NCBI GenBank assembly: GCA_026419775.2
Contig: JAOPGA020000575.1
Location: 1-20,128 of the forward strand
Direction of reading: 5' to 3'
DNA from: Acrasis kona
Lineage: Eukaryota; Heterolobosea; Eutetramitea; Acrasida; Acrasidae
DNA length: 20,128 bases
Below, one piece after another: positions 1 through 7,898 of this stretch. Numbering within the stretch: the stretch's first letter is position 1; every line of letters starts with the position of its first letter. A model generated the notes under the pieces. It was not told the origin of the DNA and made no database searches. It saw nothing but the letters and a program-made list of their open reading frames with translations. Made by a program: the position numbers and the translations under genes.

Positions 1-402
1 CATATTATTTGACGCAGCGTGGAATTGAAGGAAGCGAAGAAATGTCAGAGTTGCCGGAAGATTGGAAGAGGTCCATTTATGCTAGTATGCTAGGATATGT
101 TAGTATGGACACTTTCAAGCGATTCAACAAGCACTTTAGAGTTCTCAAGCCTCTCTCTGTTCTCCGAAAAATCTCTACAATACTCATGGAAACTTCCCGT
201 TCCATTTGGACCGCTCGATGTGTTTACAAGGCAAATTGTGAACACGAGCAATCACCTTCTCAGTGATTTGTATATATAATTTTTTGTGTAAGGTAACTCA
301 TCAATAACTATTGACGGGGGTTGTAAAACTACCAATAAACTTTCAGGCTTATCCCTGTTTTCTAAAAAAATTATCATCTGTGTGTTCCCTACATACAGAG
401 TT
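1..402. other. Edge region, no assignable gene
   Basis: A plus-strand reading frame at 9-266 encodes 85 residues starting MTQRGIEGSEEMSELPED. Its first 45 residues have ordinary amino-acid composition and could be an exon or gene remnant cut by the window edge, but no motif is recognisable. The rest is AT-rich. On the minus strand the frame leaving the pseudogene at 403-1128 runs on for a short distance without clear signal. Confidence 0.3.
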
Positions 403-1128
403 TCAAATATTGATGAATAGGTTAGGCAGAGGAAAAGGGTATACTTTTTGGACACTTGGGGGCATTGCTGCCATGGCTTCCTCTATAGTTTTTAGTGTCA
501 CTATGTCATTTTTCTTCAAATGTGTTATAATTAGGTCACATAATTGATGTAAAGAAGAAAATGCCTTGTCAGCAAATTGAGATTTTTTTAGTTTACTGAA
601 GAGCCCAGACAAACACCACTTTCCAGTTTAATGTTGTTTTGAGATTCCTACATAAACACAAATGTTGCCTCAGGTTGCATCAAAATCCTTGTCCGTAAAT
701 AAATCACTATCTCCAATATCACACCAAACATTTAGGAATTCATCTCCACAACGTTTGTTTACGTATTGCGGCCGAAGGTCAATAAGTTTTGTATTTGACT
801 CACCACTGGTAGTTGTTACAGTATGCCTTTCTTTTTAGATAGTCTGCCAGGGTTTGTCACAATCTACCTTAAAAACCCTAGATCTTTATATATCTGCTGG
901 AAAATTCACAGATAGTACAGTGTGCGATGTACTTTCAGCAATATTAGTGTTGGAATTGACGTTCAAAGGTTTGGGTACGTTAGTGTTGGAATGTTTGTTC
1001 AAAGGATTATTTTTTAATCGTTTTTTTGCTTAGTATTCCTTCATGTAATCGGGGTTTTGATCGCGAAATTTTTTGTCAGTAATCTTTCTTCTCTTTGTCT
1101 TGGCGAGCTGACTCTTTGGCTTTCCCAT
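403..1128 (-). pseudogene. Decayed unknown protein, one frame with five stops
   Basis: I do not recognise this protein. An ATG at 1128-1126 opens a basic leader (MGKPKSQLAKTKRRKITDKK) that stops after 32 codons at 1030-1032. The same frame then stays protein-like for 241 codons down to 403, interrupted by five in-frame stops (TAA and TGA) but with no frameshift. Later parts include residues such as LRPQYVNKRCGDEF and a Leu/Lys-rich C-terminal segment. Keeping one frame while gaining stops fits a gene decayed by point substitution. It lies downstream of the MULE transposase on the same strand, so it may be a second gene of that transposon or an unrelated host remnant. Confidence 0.4.
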
Positions 1129-1407
1129 CTTACAAATTTTTCAACAAACAAAAATGTAAAGTGGGTGAAAACCCATGAGGACAGGTACATGACAATTTGA
1201 TAAAAAAATCTATCAGTACACACTGCAACAAAATACCTTTGATACTTTTTCTTTTAAAAAATGCAAGCAATGATCATTTTTTCTGAAAGTGATAAATAGG
1301 TATCTTACACTGACTTGTCAAATCCTTCATGGACAAATGATTTGCTTTCAAAGAGATTTACACAATCTGTAATAAAGAACATTTTATTCACACCGTTGCT
1401 TCTTTCC
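1129..1407. other. AT-rich spacer
   Basis: No reading frame with coding character was seen. The stretch lies between the unknown pseudogene and the C-terminal end of the first MULE copy. Confidence 0.4.
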
Positions 1408-1865
1408 TTACGTCACTCTCCTCCTTTTTGCTACTCTTTGCTGTCTTGCTGCTCTTCTTATTTCTTTTCTTGCCAGGTCTGTAAATGTCTCTCCAGATAT
1501 GTCTGATGAAGTGTAATAATCACAGAAGTCATCATCCAAAAAGGCACTCGGAATAAAATCAGATTCTACCAAGTCTATAGCTGAAAGCATATAGTCACCC
1601 TCCATGCCTGATTCTGTGCTTGATGAATCGTCCTGTGAGCTGGATGGTTTTTGCACCGTGTCATCTGACTCTTGCACAATGATATCTGGGTCTTGATTGT
1701 AGAAATGCCATACTGAACTCATAGTTGTTTTGCGGTACAACAACAGGTGGGACAACAGATGTGGAAGTGGGTGCAACAACAGGCGTAGGAACAGGAACAG
1801 GAACAGGTGCGACAACGGGTAAAGAAAGAGGTGCAGCAACATTGCGTCCTCTGGCAAGCGGTCTA
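1408..1865 (-). pseudogene. MULE transposase C-terminal linker and acidic tail
   Basis: The minus strand reads a Pro/Val/Ala-rich linker (APVPVPVPTPVVAPT) beginning with RPLARGRN at 1865. In an overlapping frame it reads a Ser/Asp-rich segment from MSSVWHFYNQDPDIIV to a basic end (ARQQRVAKRRRVT) that stops at 1408. The linker frame follows directly from the TNNMVETYN end of the catalytic half once the inversion is taken into account, so this is most likely the transposase C-terminus. The switch between the two frames near 1700 implies one frameshift. A separate small acidic protein starting at MSSVWH is the alternative. Confidence 0.5.
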
Positions 1866-2340
1866 TTGGAGTATGAGTTCATGTGGAGGAGAATTGTAGA
1901 TCTTGCTCCCAATCTGGCTACTGTTCCAAGGATATATGCCACAATAGATTTTGAATATTCACACATCAGTGCCATCAAAAATGTGTTAAAGAATGTTCAA
2001 ATTGTAGGTTGTATGTTCCACTTTCAACAGGCAATAGTGAGGCATATATCGAAAAAGATCATCCAGTTCCGCACACTCCTTGATGCTAATGAGGAGCTAN
2101 GTAATCAACTGCTGGAGAACTTGCGAGAGTTGGTTCAGGCCCCCAATCAAGTGACATTCAATACTTTGTTGTCAAGTTTTGTTCCTAGGTGGTTTAACCA
2201 GATTAGTGGCCAGGACTTTATCAGGTACATGACCAATAATTGGCTGAATCAAAATGCAAGATTCCCTCCAAGCATTTGGTGTCATGGCTTCTTTAAGAGA
2301 GATGATGTGCTTAGGACAAACAACATGGTGGAAACTTACA
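1866..2340 (+). pseudogene. MULE transposase catalytic half (inverted segment)
   Basis: Reads on the plus strand from about EYEFMWRRIV to RTNNMVETYN. The MULE signatures are visible: second catalytic Asp in ATIDFEYSH, the C-x2-H motif in GCMFHFQQAIVRHI, and the third catalytic acid in the TNNMVE motif. The first third matches copy 2 (about 14612-14810) closely at nucleotide level. It contains one unresolved base at 2100. Similarity to copy 2 begins abruptly at 1866-1868 and the neighbouring half begins at about 2341, so this block was inverted inside the element. Confidence 0.8.
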
Positions 2341-2990
2341 ATTGTTCTGGATTGGGTCCAAGCAAACATCACTGGCTGTGCTCTTGTAGATCCACGTTTC
2401 AACACCATTATAACAACTAACTGAGCTACACCTTGAGGAACAGTGCTGAATGTCCCATTAATAAACAACTGGTCATGCTCAGTAACTGAGTTAAGTAAGT
2501 TCATCATCCAGTTAGATGCGAAGAGCAGTACAAACGATCTTGGTTGGACATGTAGACCTTGGAAGAAACTACCACCATCTAGAGTCTGGGCGAGATCTGG
2601 CCTGTTTGCTACATCTAGAACTGTGAAGATTCTTGATGTTTAGAATTCCTTCCGTACCCTCTTAATGTAATTATGAGTGATGTACATTGTCCTGTCTTCT
2701 TTGTGCTGCAGGTAATACACTGTTCCCATTCACAATATCTTGAATAAGCCTCAAGTTCGTCTCATGCATGTTGTCCCTGACATAAGTGCAAAGATACTCA
2801 AGTCTCTCAGGTCTCAAAACTGGCATACCTTGGGCAACAACACTGTGGTTGTGAAATCAAACAAGTTCATATTCAACATCTCCAGACTGGTTTGTACACA
2901 TGATGATCTTGCAACCACATCTTAACTGTTTGTAGGCAAACTGTTTGTAGGCAGAACACCTGTAGTGAGACTCACCCCTTGAATTTGTAG
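2341..2990 (-). pseudogene. MULE transposase N-terminal half with FLYWCH finger
   Basis: On the minus strand the FLYWCH-like finger shows the pattern HYRC, LRCGCKIIM, then FHNH, giving the expected Cys-Cys-His-x-His ligands. It is followed by LRPERLEYLCTYVRDN and, after decayed sequence, by the first catalytic block LFINGTFSTVPQG. In copy 2 the same block reads LFIDGTFSTVPQG, so the first catalytic Asp is Asn here. There are in-frame stops, including one just before FHNH. A 15-bp in-frame tandem duplication interrupts the finger. Confidence 0.7.
2924..2953. repeat. 15-bp tandem duplication
   Basis: Two exact head-to-tail copies of aactgtttgtaggca. On the minus strand this duplicates AYKQ(F/L) inside the FLYWCH finger. 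Removing one copy in thought restores the usual FLYWCH spacing (YRCSAYKQLRC), so the duplication is probably recent slippage in a dead copy. Confidence 0.8.
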
Positions 2991-3455
2991 AGTGGTGCTG
3001 GAACGTTTGACCATTGTATAAGAGCTGGTTTCTATTCAGAGTTCTTCTTGAACTTTTTCAAGACTCTACAAAGGGATGGTGTTGATGTTACAAAATACAT
3101 CGAAGGACTTACTGGTGTGCTTATGGATTTCTCTACCGACCTTGCTCACAGTCTAAAAGGCACGATGATTACTCTTCTCGGAACGGACTAAGGACTTGAA
3201 CACTTTGATTCTTTGGTCAAAGGCTGCTTTGTACACTGGTTACAGTCTGCGGAGAGGGTAGGAAAAAGAGTCTGCAAAACAGAGGAACAGCTAGATGCCT
3301 TCAAGCGTCAATGTGCCACAATGCCGGAGAGAATTCAAACTCTTGAGGGACTAAAGCTCTGGTTTGCCACAATTAAGGCAATGACAACCTCCATGATGCC
3401 TGTAACGTCACCATCAATGTGTCCACTCAGCGACATTATGTTTTTGACTCGTTAG
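2991..3455 (+). pseudogene. Second, unrelated MULE-type transposase fragment
   Basis: A plus-strand frame after the stop at 2988-2990 reads about 155 codons to the stop after 3455, with one in-frame TAA at 3189-3191. It contains TGVLMDFSTDLAHSLKG, which fits the second catalytic Asp block, and DSLVKGCFVHWLQSAERVGK, which carries the G-C-x-V-H-W motif typical of MULE-type transposases. The sequence is clearly different from the FLYWCH/MULE copies, so it comes from another family. It is truncated at both ends: the first-Asp and Glu blocks are absent. It ends about 85 bp before the left end of the Tc1-like element. Confidence 0.6.
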
Positions 3456-3540
3456 ATACCTCATTCACAGGTTTTTTATATTAAATATATTTGGCATAAT
3501 ATATTTGTAGGATTTACCATTGAGGAAAAGGTTCTCCGCG

Positions 3541-3573
3541 TCGGATATTGTCCTTTTCTAAAAACCATCCCCA
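3541..3573 (+). repeat. Left terminal inverted repeat
   Basis: Begins TCGGATATTGTCC and ends CCATCCCCA. It matches the reverse complement of 6131-6163 at 32 of 33 positions, with an A/G mismatch at position 21 of the repeat. Similarity stops abruptly on both sides. Confidence 0.9.
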
Positions 3574-3679
3574 TAAATTTCAACAAATTATTCAATTGGC
3601 TATCAATTTCACTCAAACAATCTTGTCAACCGGAGAAATAATTTGTGAATTACGATCAAATTGCACACAAATCAAAGCG

Positions 3680-4750
3680 ATGTCCAAAGAGAAGGGTAGA
3701 GTGCCAATTTTTGGCAAGTTCCGAAATTTATTGCGAGAGAAGTCACTCGGACTATATACTATGGACGAGGTAGACAGCAAACTGGTGCTAATGTTTAACG
3801 AGTTTGAGAAATACTGTATCAACACTTCCACGGATGTTACCTCTGTGCCAAAAACCACTAACAAGGAGAATGAAGCGAAATTTACTGCGCTAATGATATC
3901 ATTCTTTAACGGAAACTGGCAAGACGTCGCAAATACGGTTATGAAAAGAAGGCCAGGTCAAGCTCTAAACACAGTGTTCATGCAGCCACAGGTGTACGCT
4001 CCACCGCAGGCACAATTCAACGCGCCACTACAACCACCGTTCAACACGCCATCACAACCACCGTTCAACGCACCGCCACAACCACCATTCAACGCACCAC
4101 CACAACCACCGTTCAACGCACAACTACAAGGAATGCCGCAGCCACCACCAAACACCTTGTTGTTTGAACAACGTCGGGCATTAGAGGCTATCTCAAGTGG
4201 AACATCGTTCCAACTTACAAAGCAGACAGTGTAGCAAAAGACCAGAGAAGCTTTGAGAAACGATCACAACTACCATGCATGCACCCCTCCAGCTACTCCT
4301 CAAGTGCCACATAACCCACAAGGGTTTACTCAAAATGCATCACCAACCCCTTCACAAGACTATAGTCAGTATAGTGTTGAGTACATCAACAAACAAGTAA
4401 TTGATGAACAAGAGCTCACTGATGTGGAGGCACTTGAAATGTTAGAGTTAGCCCGTGAGAGAGTTTCTCAAACTGGCTCATATGAATCATTGGACGATCT
4501 TTTAAAATTACTTACAAGAGAGCTTCGAGAAGTGGAAGAACAAGTTGGCCCAATGTCAAAAAAGCTTGAAGATCTAAAAGCTAGACAGAACAATTTTAAG
4601 CAACTTTCAGCAGCAGCACGTGACTGCTACAAACAATGGAAACCACTTGTTGAGCAGTACAACAAGAACAAGAAGAAGCGCGAGAGAACTTTTGGAGACA
4701 GGTTGAAGAGTGTTGTGTTCTCACCACTCACAAAAAAAAAAAAAGGATAA
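3680..4750 (+). CDS. Passenger ORF: Pro/Gln repeat and coiled-coil protein
   Basis: An unrecognised protein of about 355 residues read from the ATG at 3680 (MSKEKGRVPIFGKFRN). The frame is open further upstream into the left inverted repeat but has no ATG there. The N-terminal 90 residues look globular. About residues 95-160 are Pro/Gln-rich with four 8-residue repeats of the type PPQPPFNA. The last 110 residues are charged and probably coiled-coil (LLKLLTRELREVEEQV), ending in a basic KNKKKRERTFGDRLK segment that could be a nuclear localisation signal. One in-frame TAG at 4232-4234 interrupts it. A 13-A run at 4732-4744 precedes the stop; another frame past it gives an acidic tail, so the true C-terminus is uncertain. 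It lies wholly between the inverted repeats. Confidence 0.6.
4025..4120 (+). repeat. Four 24-bp in-frame tandem repeats
   Basis: Four consecutive 24-bp units (4025-4048, 4049-4072, 4073-4096, 4097-4120), each close to cca-cca-caa-cca-ccg-ttc plus aac-gca. A partial unit precedes them. They encode the Pro/Gln/Asn repeat of the passenger ORF, and unit length is a multiple of three, so copy number can vary without breaking the frame. Confidence 0.9.
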
Positions 4751-5123
4751 TGACGAAGAGGATGAAGATGATCATCCAACAACAACAACAACAACAACAA
4801 CATAGATGGAGATGATGGGGCAGGTGGTGCCCAACAGGTTTAAAATGACCTAGAATTAATGACAACAAATAAAAACAAAATATTTGTGTACAAAAATTAC
4901 AAAAATTTCTGTTTTTACAATTTTATAAATAGTGTATTAGAAACACATCAAGTGCACCAGTGCGCATGAGCTAAGAATTCTAACTATTCTAACTGATATA
5001 TAATAGTTAAATTTGTTTGAATAAGAGTATAAAAAAATATAAATAAGTTTGAATTGGAGATATTATCCAGAGAGTTCTCCGTCATATCAAAGAATCCAAA
5101 GTGCATGCAATTATAGCGTTACC
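4751..5123. other. Convergent 3' region with CAA microsatellite
   Basis: No gene seen. A (CAA)n run of about nine units lies at 4777-4803 just after the passenger ORF, with an AATAAA at about 4867. The remainder is AT-rich and separates the convergent 3' ends of the passenger ORF and the transposase. Confidence 0.6.
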
Positions 5124-6039
5124 TTACAAGGTGTTACCTTGGTGGGAGTTGATTTTGCGGCAGGACCAACTTGGCACGTAACCAAAAGAAAGCTCAATAG
5201 GATTATAATCTGGACTGTATGGGGATAAAAAGAGAAATGGAATATCATGGTCAAGGAGGTAGTTCATCACAGCTTGTGCACAATGGATTTTTGCATTATC
5301 CAGTACTAAAATGAATTCACCTTGTATCTTGTCTACTAATTCATCAATGAATGAAATCATGTCTGTTCATACCACCATTTTTGTCCAGTGCGACAAATAT
5401 AGTGGTGAACAATTCCTTCACTAGACTGAGCCATTATCAAAGAGAATGAATTGCGGGTGACATGTCCTGCAGGCCACTGTGCACGTACTCCTTTTTTGAA
5501 ATATCCGTATCTGCGGTTGTATGTGCGAAAGTCAAAGTGGGACTCGTCAATATAGACAAACGATGCAGTGTCAAATGTAAATACTCTTTGTCTCCAACAA
5601 GCTCTCTTCCACTGTACTTCAGGCGTTGTTCGACGTCTTGCTATTTGTGACACCCGCTTTCTTTTGAAATTCAAATATCGATTACGGATCTTACTTATGT
5701 CTGAGATACAAATATCAATGCCTGTTTCGTTCAGTACTTGTTCCTTAATGTTCAGAGAGGATCTTCTAATGTGAGTATCTCAATGGTGTTGATGATTTCA
5801 ATGCATATTTTCACAGTTTGATGGGCTGGTCGACCACGCTTTAATGATGCTTCATTCAGAAAGAAACGTTTCAGATATTTTCGAATTGTTTTACGATCCA
5901 GTCGTAACTCTTTAGCTATTTCTCCAGGCTTTGATCCCTCCAAACGTAAAAGAACTATTTCTCGCTGCATTTCCTCTGGAATAGGGTCTCCTTTCGCAAA
6001 AACACAACCTTGGGAGTTTCTTCCCAATGTTGAAATCAT
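5124..6039 (-). pseudogene. Tc1/IS630-type DD34E transposase, frameshifted
   Basis: Read on the minus strand from the ATG at 6039-6037 (MISTLGRNSQ). An N-terminal helix-turn-helix is visible (EIAKELRLDRKTIRKYLKRF), followed by a linker with KIRNRYLNFKRKR. The DDE domain shows the first Asp in FVYIDESHFD, the second in LVLDNAKIH and the Glu in YNPIE, with 34 residues between the second Asp and the Glu (DD34E). The usual SPYSPDYNPIE context is intact. The protein is split over three frames, with shifts near 5760 and near 5355-5400, so this copy cannot be autonomous. Its size and motifs otherwise match a full-length enzyme of about 310 residues. Confidence 0.85.
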
Positions 6040-6130
6040 TGGTTGTAAAGTGTGAAATTGCACTGAAATTGATTTTTGCAAGTTAAATGACTTCTAATTT
6101 ATTGTCATTTACAAATTTTTGGATTTTTAG

Positions 6131-6163
6131 TGGGGATGGTTTCTAGAAAAGGACAATATCCGA
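6131..6163 (-). repeat. Right terminal inverted repeat
   Basis: Reverse complement of 3541-3573 with one mismatch. It lies about 90 bp upstream of the transposase start, the usual place for a Tc1-like end. Confidence 0.9.
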
Positions 6164-6339
6164 TGACTGTATTCATTCCCACACTGATAGCTTCAAAAGT
6201 AATAACTAGAAAATAAATTATGGTTGTTACAAAATTCTCGGATACTCATCAAAAGGGAATGCTTCGAAAACAACAACTCAGAAGGTAAAGTGTGATAGAA
6301 AAAATAAAAACAAGTATTTCCAATCAAGTTTTATTTTTG

Positions 6340-6999
6340 TTAAGGTAGATTAGGATGCAATGAGCAAAGGTCCGTAAACAATACAATAGACATTCGTTCC
6401 CCGCTACGTATTTCTAGGTTGTGATGCGGCGTTGAAACTTAAAATGTCAGTAGGCTGAATGTCGACAACGGCGTCAACTTCCTCAAGTACAAGTTCTGCG
6501 CCATTATACTCTCCAAACGGTATAACAAGACAATGTCCAAATTTTGGATCTCCTTTGTCAACATGTAATGACAAGCCAAAGTTTACAGCTACACAATTAA
6601 AAGGTGGAAACGCCCTTGTCTCTCCCGTTGGTACGTTTGATTTCAAGTACGTCTCGTACAGCTCTGGTCTATTTCTTTTAACGTAACAGTCAATAAAATC
6701 AAACAGTTCTTTGTTGCTACCGATCCATGTTTTTGCATGTACGTTTTTAGTGTCGCTTGTAAAGAAAACTTCTTTTGCTGTTTTCCTCCAAGACCCAAAG
6801 TGATGAACTTTTTTTTCGCCCTCACACTGCATTCTTCACCTGGATTATAATTCAACCCTAACGTTCTCGTAGTTGCTAGTAAATTGTCAATAAGGTGTTT
6901 TGGAATCGCAGACTTATGAAGGTAAGCGTGTGAGGCACCCAACAGCGACTTCGCCTCCCACGAATAATTAATTTGAGATTTTTTATGAGGCTTGTTCAT
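6340..6999 (-). CDS. TET/JBP-like 2-oxoglutarate/Fe(II) dioxygenase
   Basis: A protein of about 219 residues from the ATG at 6999 to a TAA at 6342-6340. The double-stranded beta-helix signature is clear: NFGLSLHVDKGD supplies the His-x-Asp iron ligands, FGEYNGAELVL the central strands, DIQPTDILSFNA the strand before the distal ligand, then HHNLEI (distal His) and SGERMSIVLF (the Arg that binds 2-oxoglutarate). The pattern fits the TET/JBP oxygenase superfamily, whose members oxidise methylated or thymine bases in DNA; the substrate here is inferred. The signature is spread over three frames. One shift lies in an 8-T run (6809-6816) and the other near 6425-6435, so the gene is either a recent pseudogene or affected by sequence errors. 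Another 2OG oxygenase subfamily is the main alternative. Confidence 0.7.
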
Positions 7000-7176
7000 T
7001 TTCTTCTCTTTACAAAGAAATCAATAAAACACAACATAATAAAGCACATAATAAGTGAGAAAAAATCAATGAAGACTATAGTTTATGACATTGTTGAAAT
7101 ATCTTCAGCCACATATAGATAGTTCGAATTAAAGTACATGCTCAGAATTTTGAAAAAGAAAGTTTTAACACACTAT

Positions 7177-7898
7177 TTAATCATGTAACAAAGTAATATC
7201 AGTAACAACACCAATTGTTGGACTGTTAGAGTTAACATTATCATTATCAGAGCAAACCAATCCATTATTTTGATCATTATTTGACGATAATTCAATTTCT
7301 AATATCTCGATAGCATCCTCGTTCTCGTTGACTTCTGGAACCAAGTCAAAATTATGATCAAATATATTAGGCTCCTTAACTTGAATATCTACAACAGGAC
7401 CTTCATTGTCATTATTGGTGTCATTTAGCTCTACATCAACTTCAGACTCAATATTTTCAATTGACATTTCGTTAGTGTCAACAGGGTTTGTTTTACGTTT
7501 CTTTGACTGTCGAGGTACATCAGGAATAAAATTCAATTCAAGCTTTTTTTCCCTAATTGTTCAAAAGAATAAATTTGTGGTAAAGTCCTTTTTTTTGAAA
7601 CAATCAATACAGCTGGACTTGAATGAACTGTACTACTTTCGTTAGCATCCCCCTCTAGTTTTTCAAACTTTTTAATTCTAGTTTTAAGAGTTTGAGCATG
7701 AGTTGGACACTCTCCGCGCATTGGCAGTCCTGCGTAAATACAGCAGTCGCAACAATAATCACAATTGATAGTGCGAGAACCAGATTTACATCCTCCTTTA
7801 CATGATGTGCTTCCACTCTGTATGTTATCTCAAACTTTTTTAGGGACAAGTGGGACACCAGTAAGGAGTTCAGGGGCATTTTGCTGATCTGCATTCAT
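7177..7898 (-). CDS. Unknown Cys-cluster and acidic protein
   Basis: I do not recognise this protein. The minus strand opens at ATG 7898-7896 (MNADQQNAPELLTGVPLVPK), reaches a TGA after PKKV, and continues in the same frame into a dense cysteine cluster: CKGGCKSGSRTINC, CDYCCDCC, then ECPTH. This is likely to bind zinc. A Lys-rich helix follows (TRIKKFEKLEG). A frame change at the 7-T run 7544-7550 leads to ELNFIPDVPRQSKKRK, a probable nuclear localisation signal, and a long Asp/Glu/Asn-rich acidic region to the stop at 7177. The total is about 240 residues. Its ATG overlaps the stop of the large upstream protein as ATGA, so the two could also be one longer protein. Confidence 0.5.

Larger units (their letters stand above)
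1408..2990 (-). mobile_element. FLYWCH/MULE transposon copy 1, internally inverted
   Basis: Remnant of a Mutator-like (MULE) DNA transposon read on the minus strand. From 5' to 3' on that strand it shows a FLYWCH-type zinc finger (about 2990-2860), the first half of the transposase (to 2341), the catalytic second half (1866-2340) lying in the opposite orientation, and then a Pro/Val-rich linker and acidic tail (1865-1408). The order is established by comparison with copy 2 at 14083-14812, where both halves run continuously on one strand. FLYWCH/WRKY-GCM1-type zinc fingers joined to MULE catalytic domains are a known architecture. I could not identify terminal inverted repeats. The copy is not functional. 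Confidence 0.75.
3541..6163 (-). mobile_element. Tc1/IS630-like transposon with passenger ORF
   Basis: A 2.6-kb element bounded by 33-bp terminal inverted repeats with one mismatch. It holds a broken DD34E transposase on the minus strand (about 5124-6039) and a second ORF on the plus strand (about 3680-4750), convergent with it. Typical Tc1/mariner elements are 1.3-2.4 kb and carry only a transposase, so the extra ORF is unusual. If the target duplication is TA, the element proper starts at the ttgtcc after 3547 and the sequence just outside (TCGGA and TCCGA) is itself palindromic; otherwise those bases belong to the repeat. Confidence 0.75.

Noticed and set aside
1725-1860. Gly/Thr-rich plus-strand N-terminus (TTGVGTGTGTG) fused to the MULE catalytic half
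   Set aside because: It is the antisense of the transposase's Pro/Val linker; the apparent fusion is created by the inversion.
3483-3506. AT-rich inverted repeat, 9-bp arms with a 6-nt spacer
   Set aside because: Low-complexity A/T sequence makes such a repeat likely by chance, and no element end coincides with it.
4025-4120. CRISPR-like array
   Set aside because: The repeats are contiguous, without spacers, and code for protein in a eukaryotic context.
3958-4155. Gly/Cys-rich minus-strand ORF (repeated NGGCGGAL)
   Set aside because: It is the antisense of the Pro/Gln repeat of the passenger ORF.
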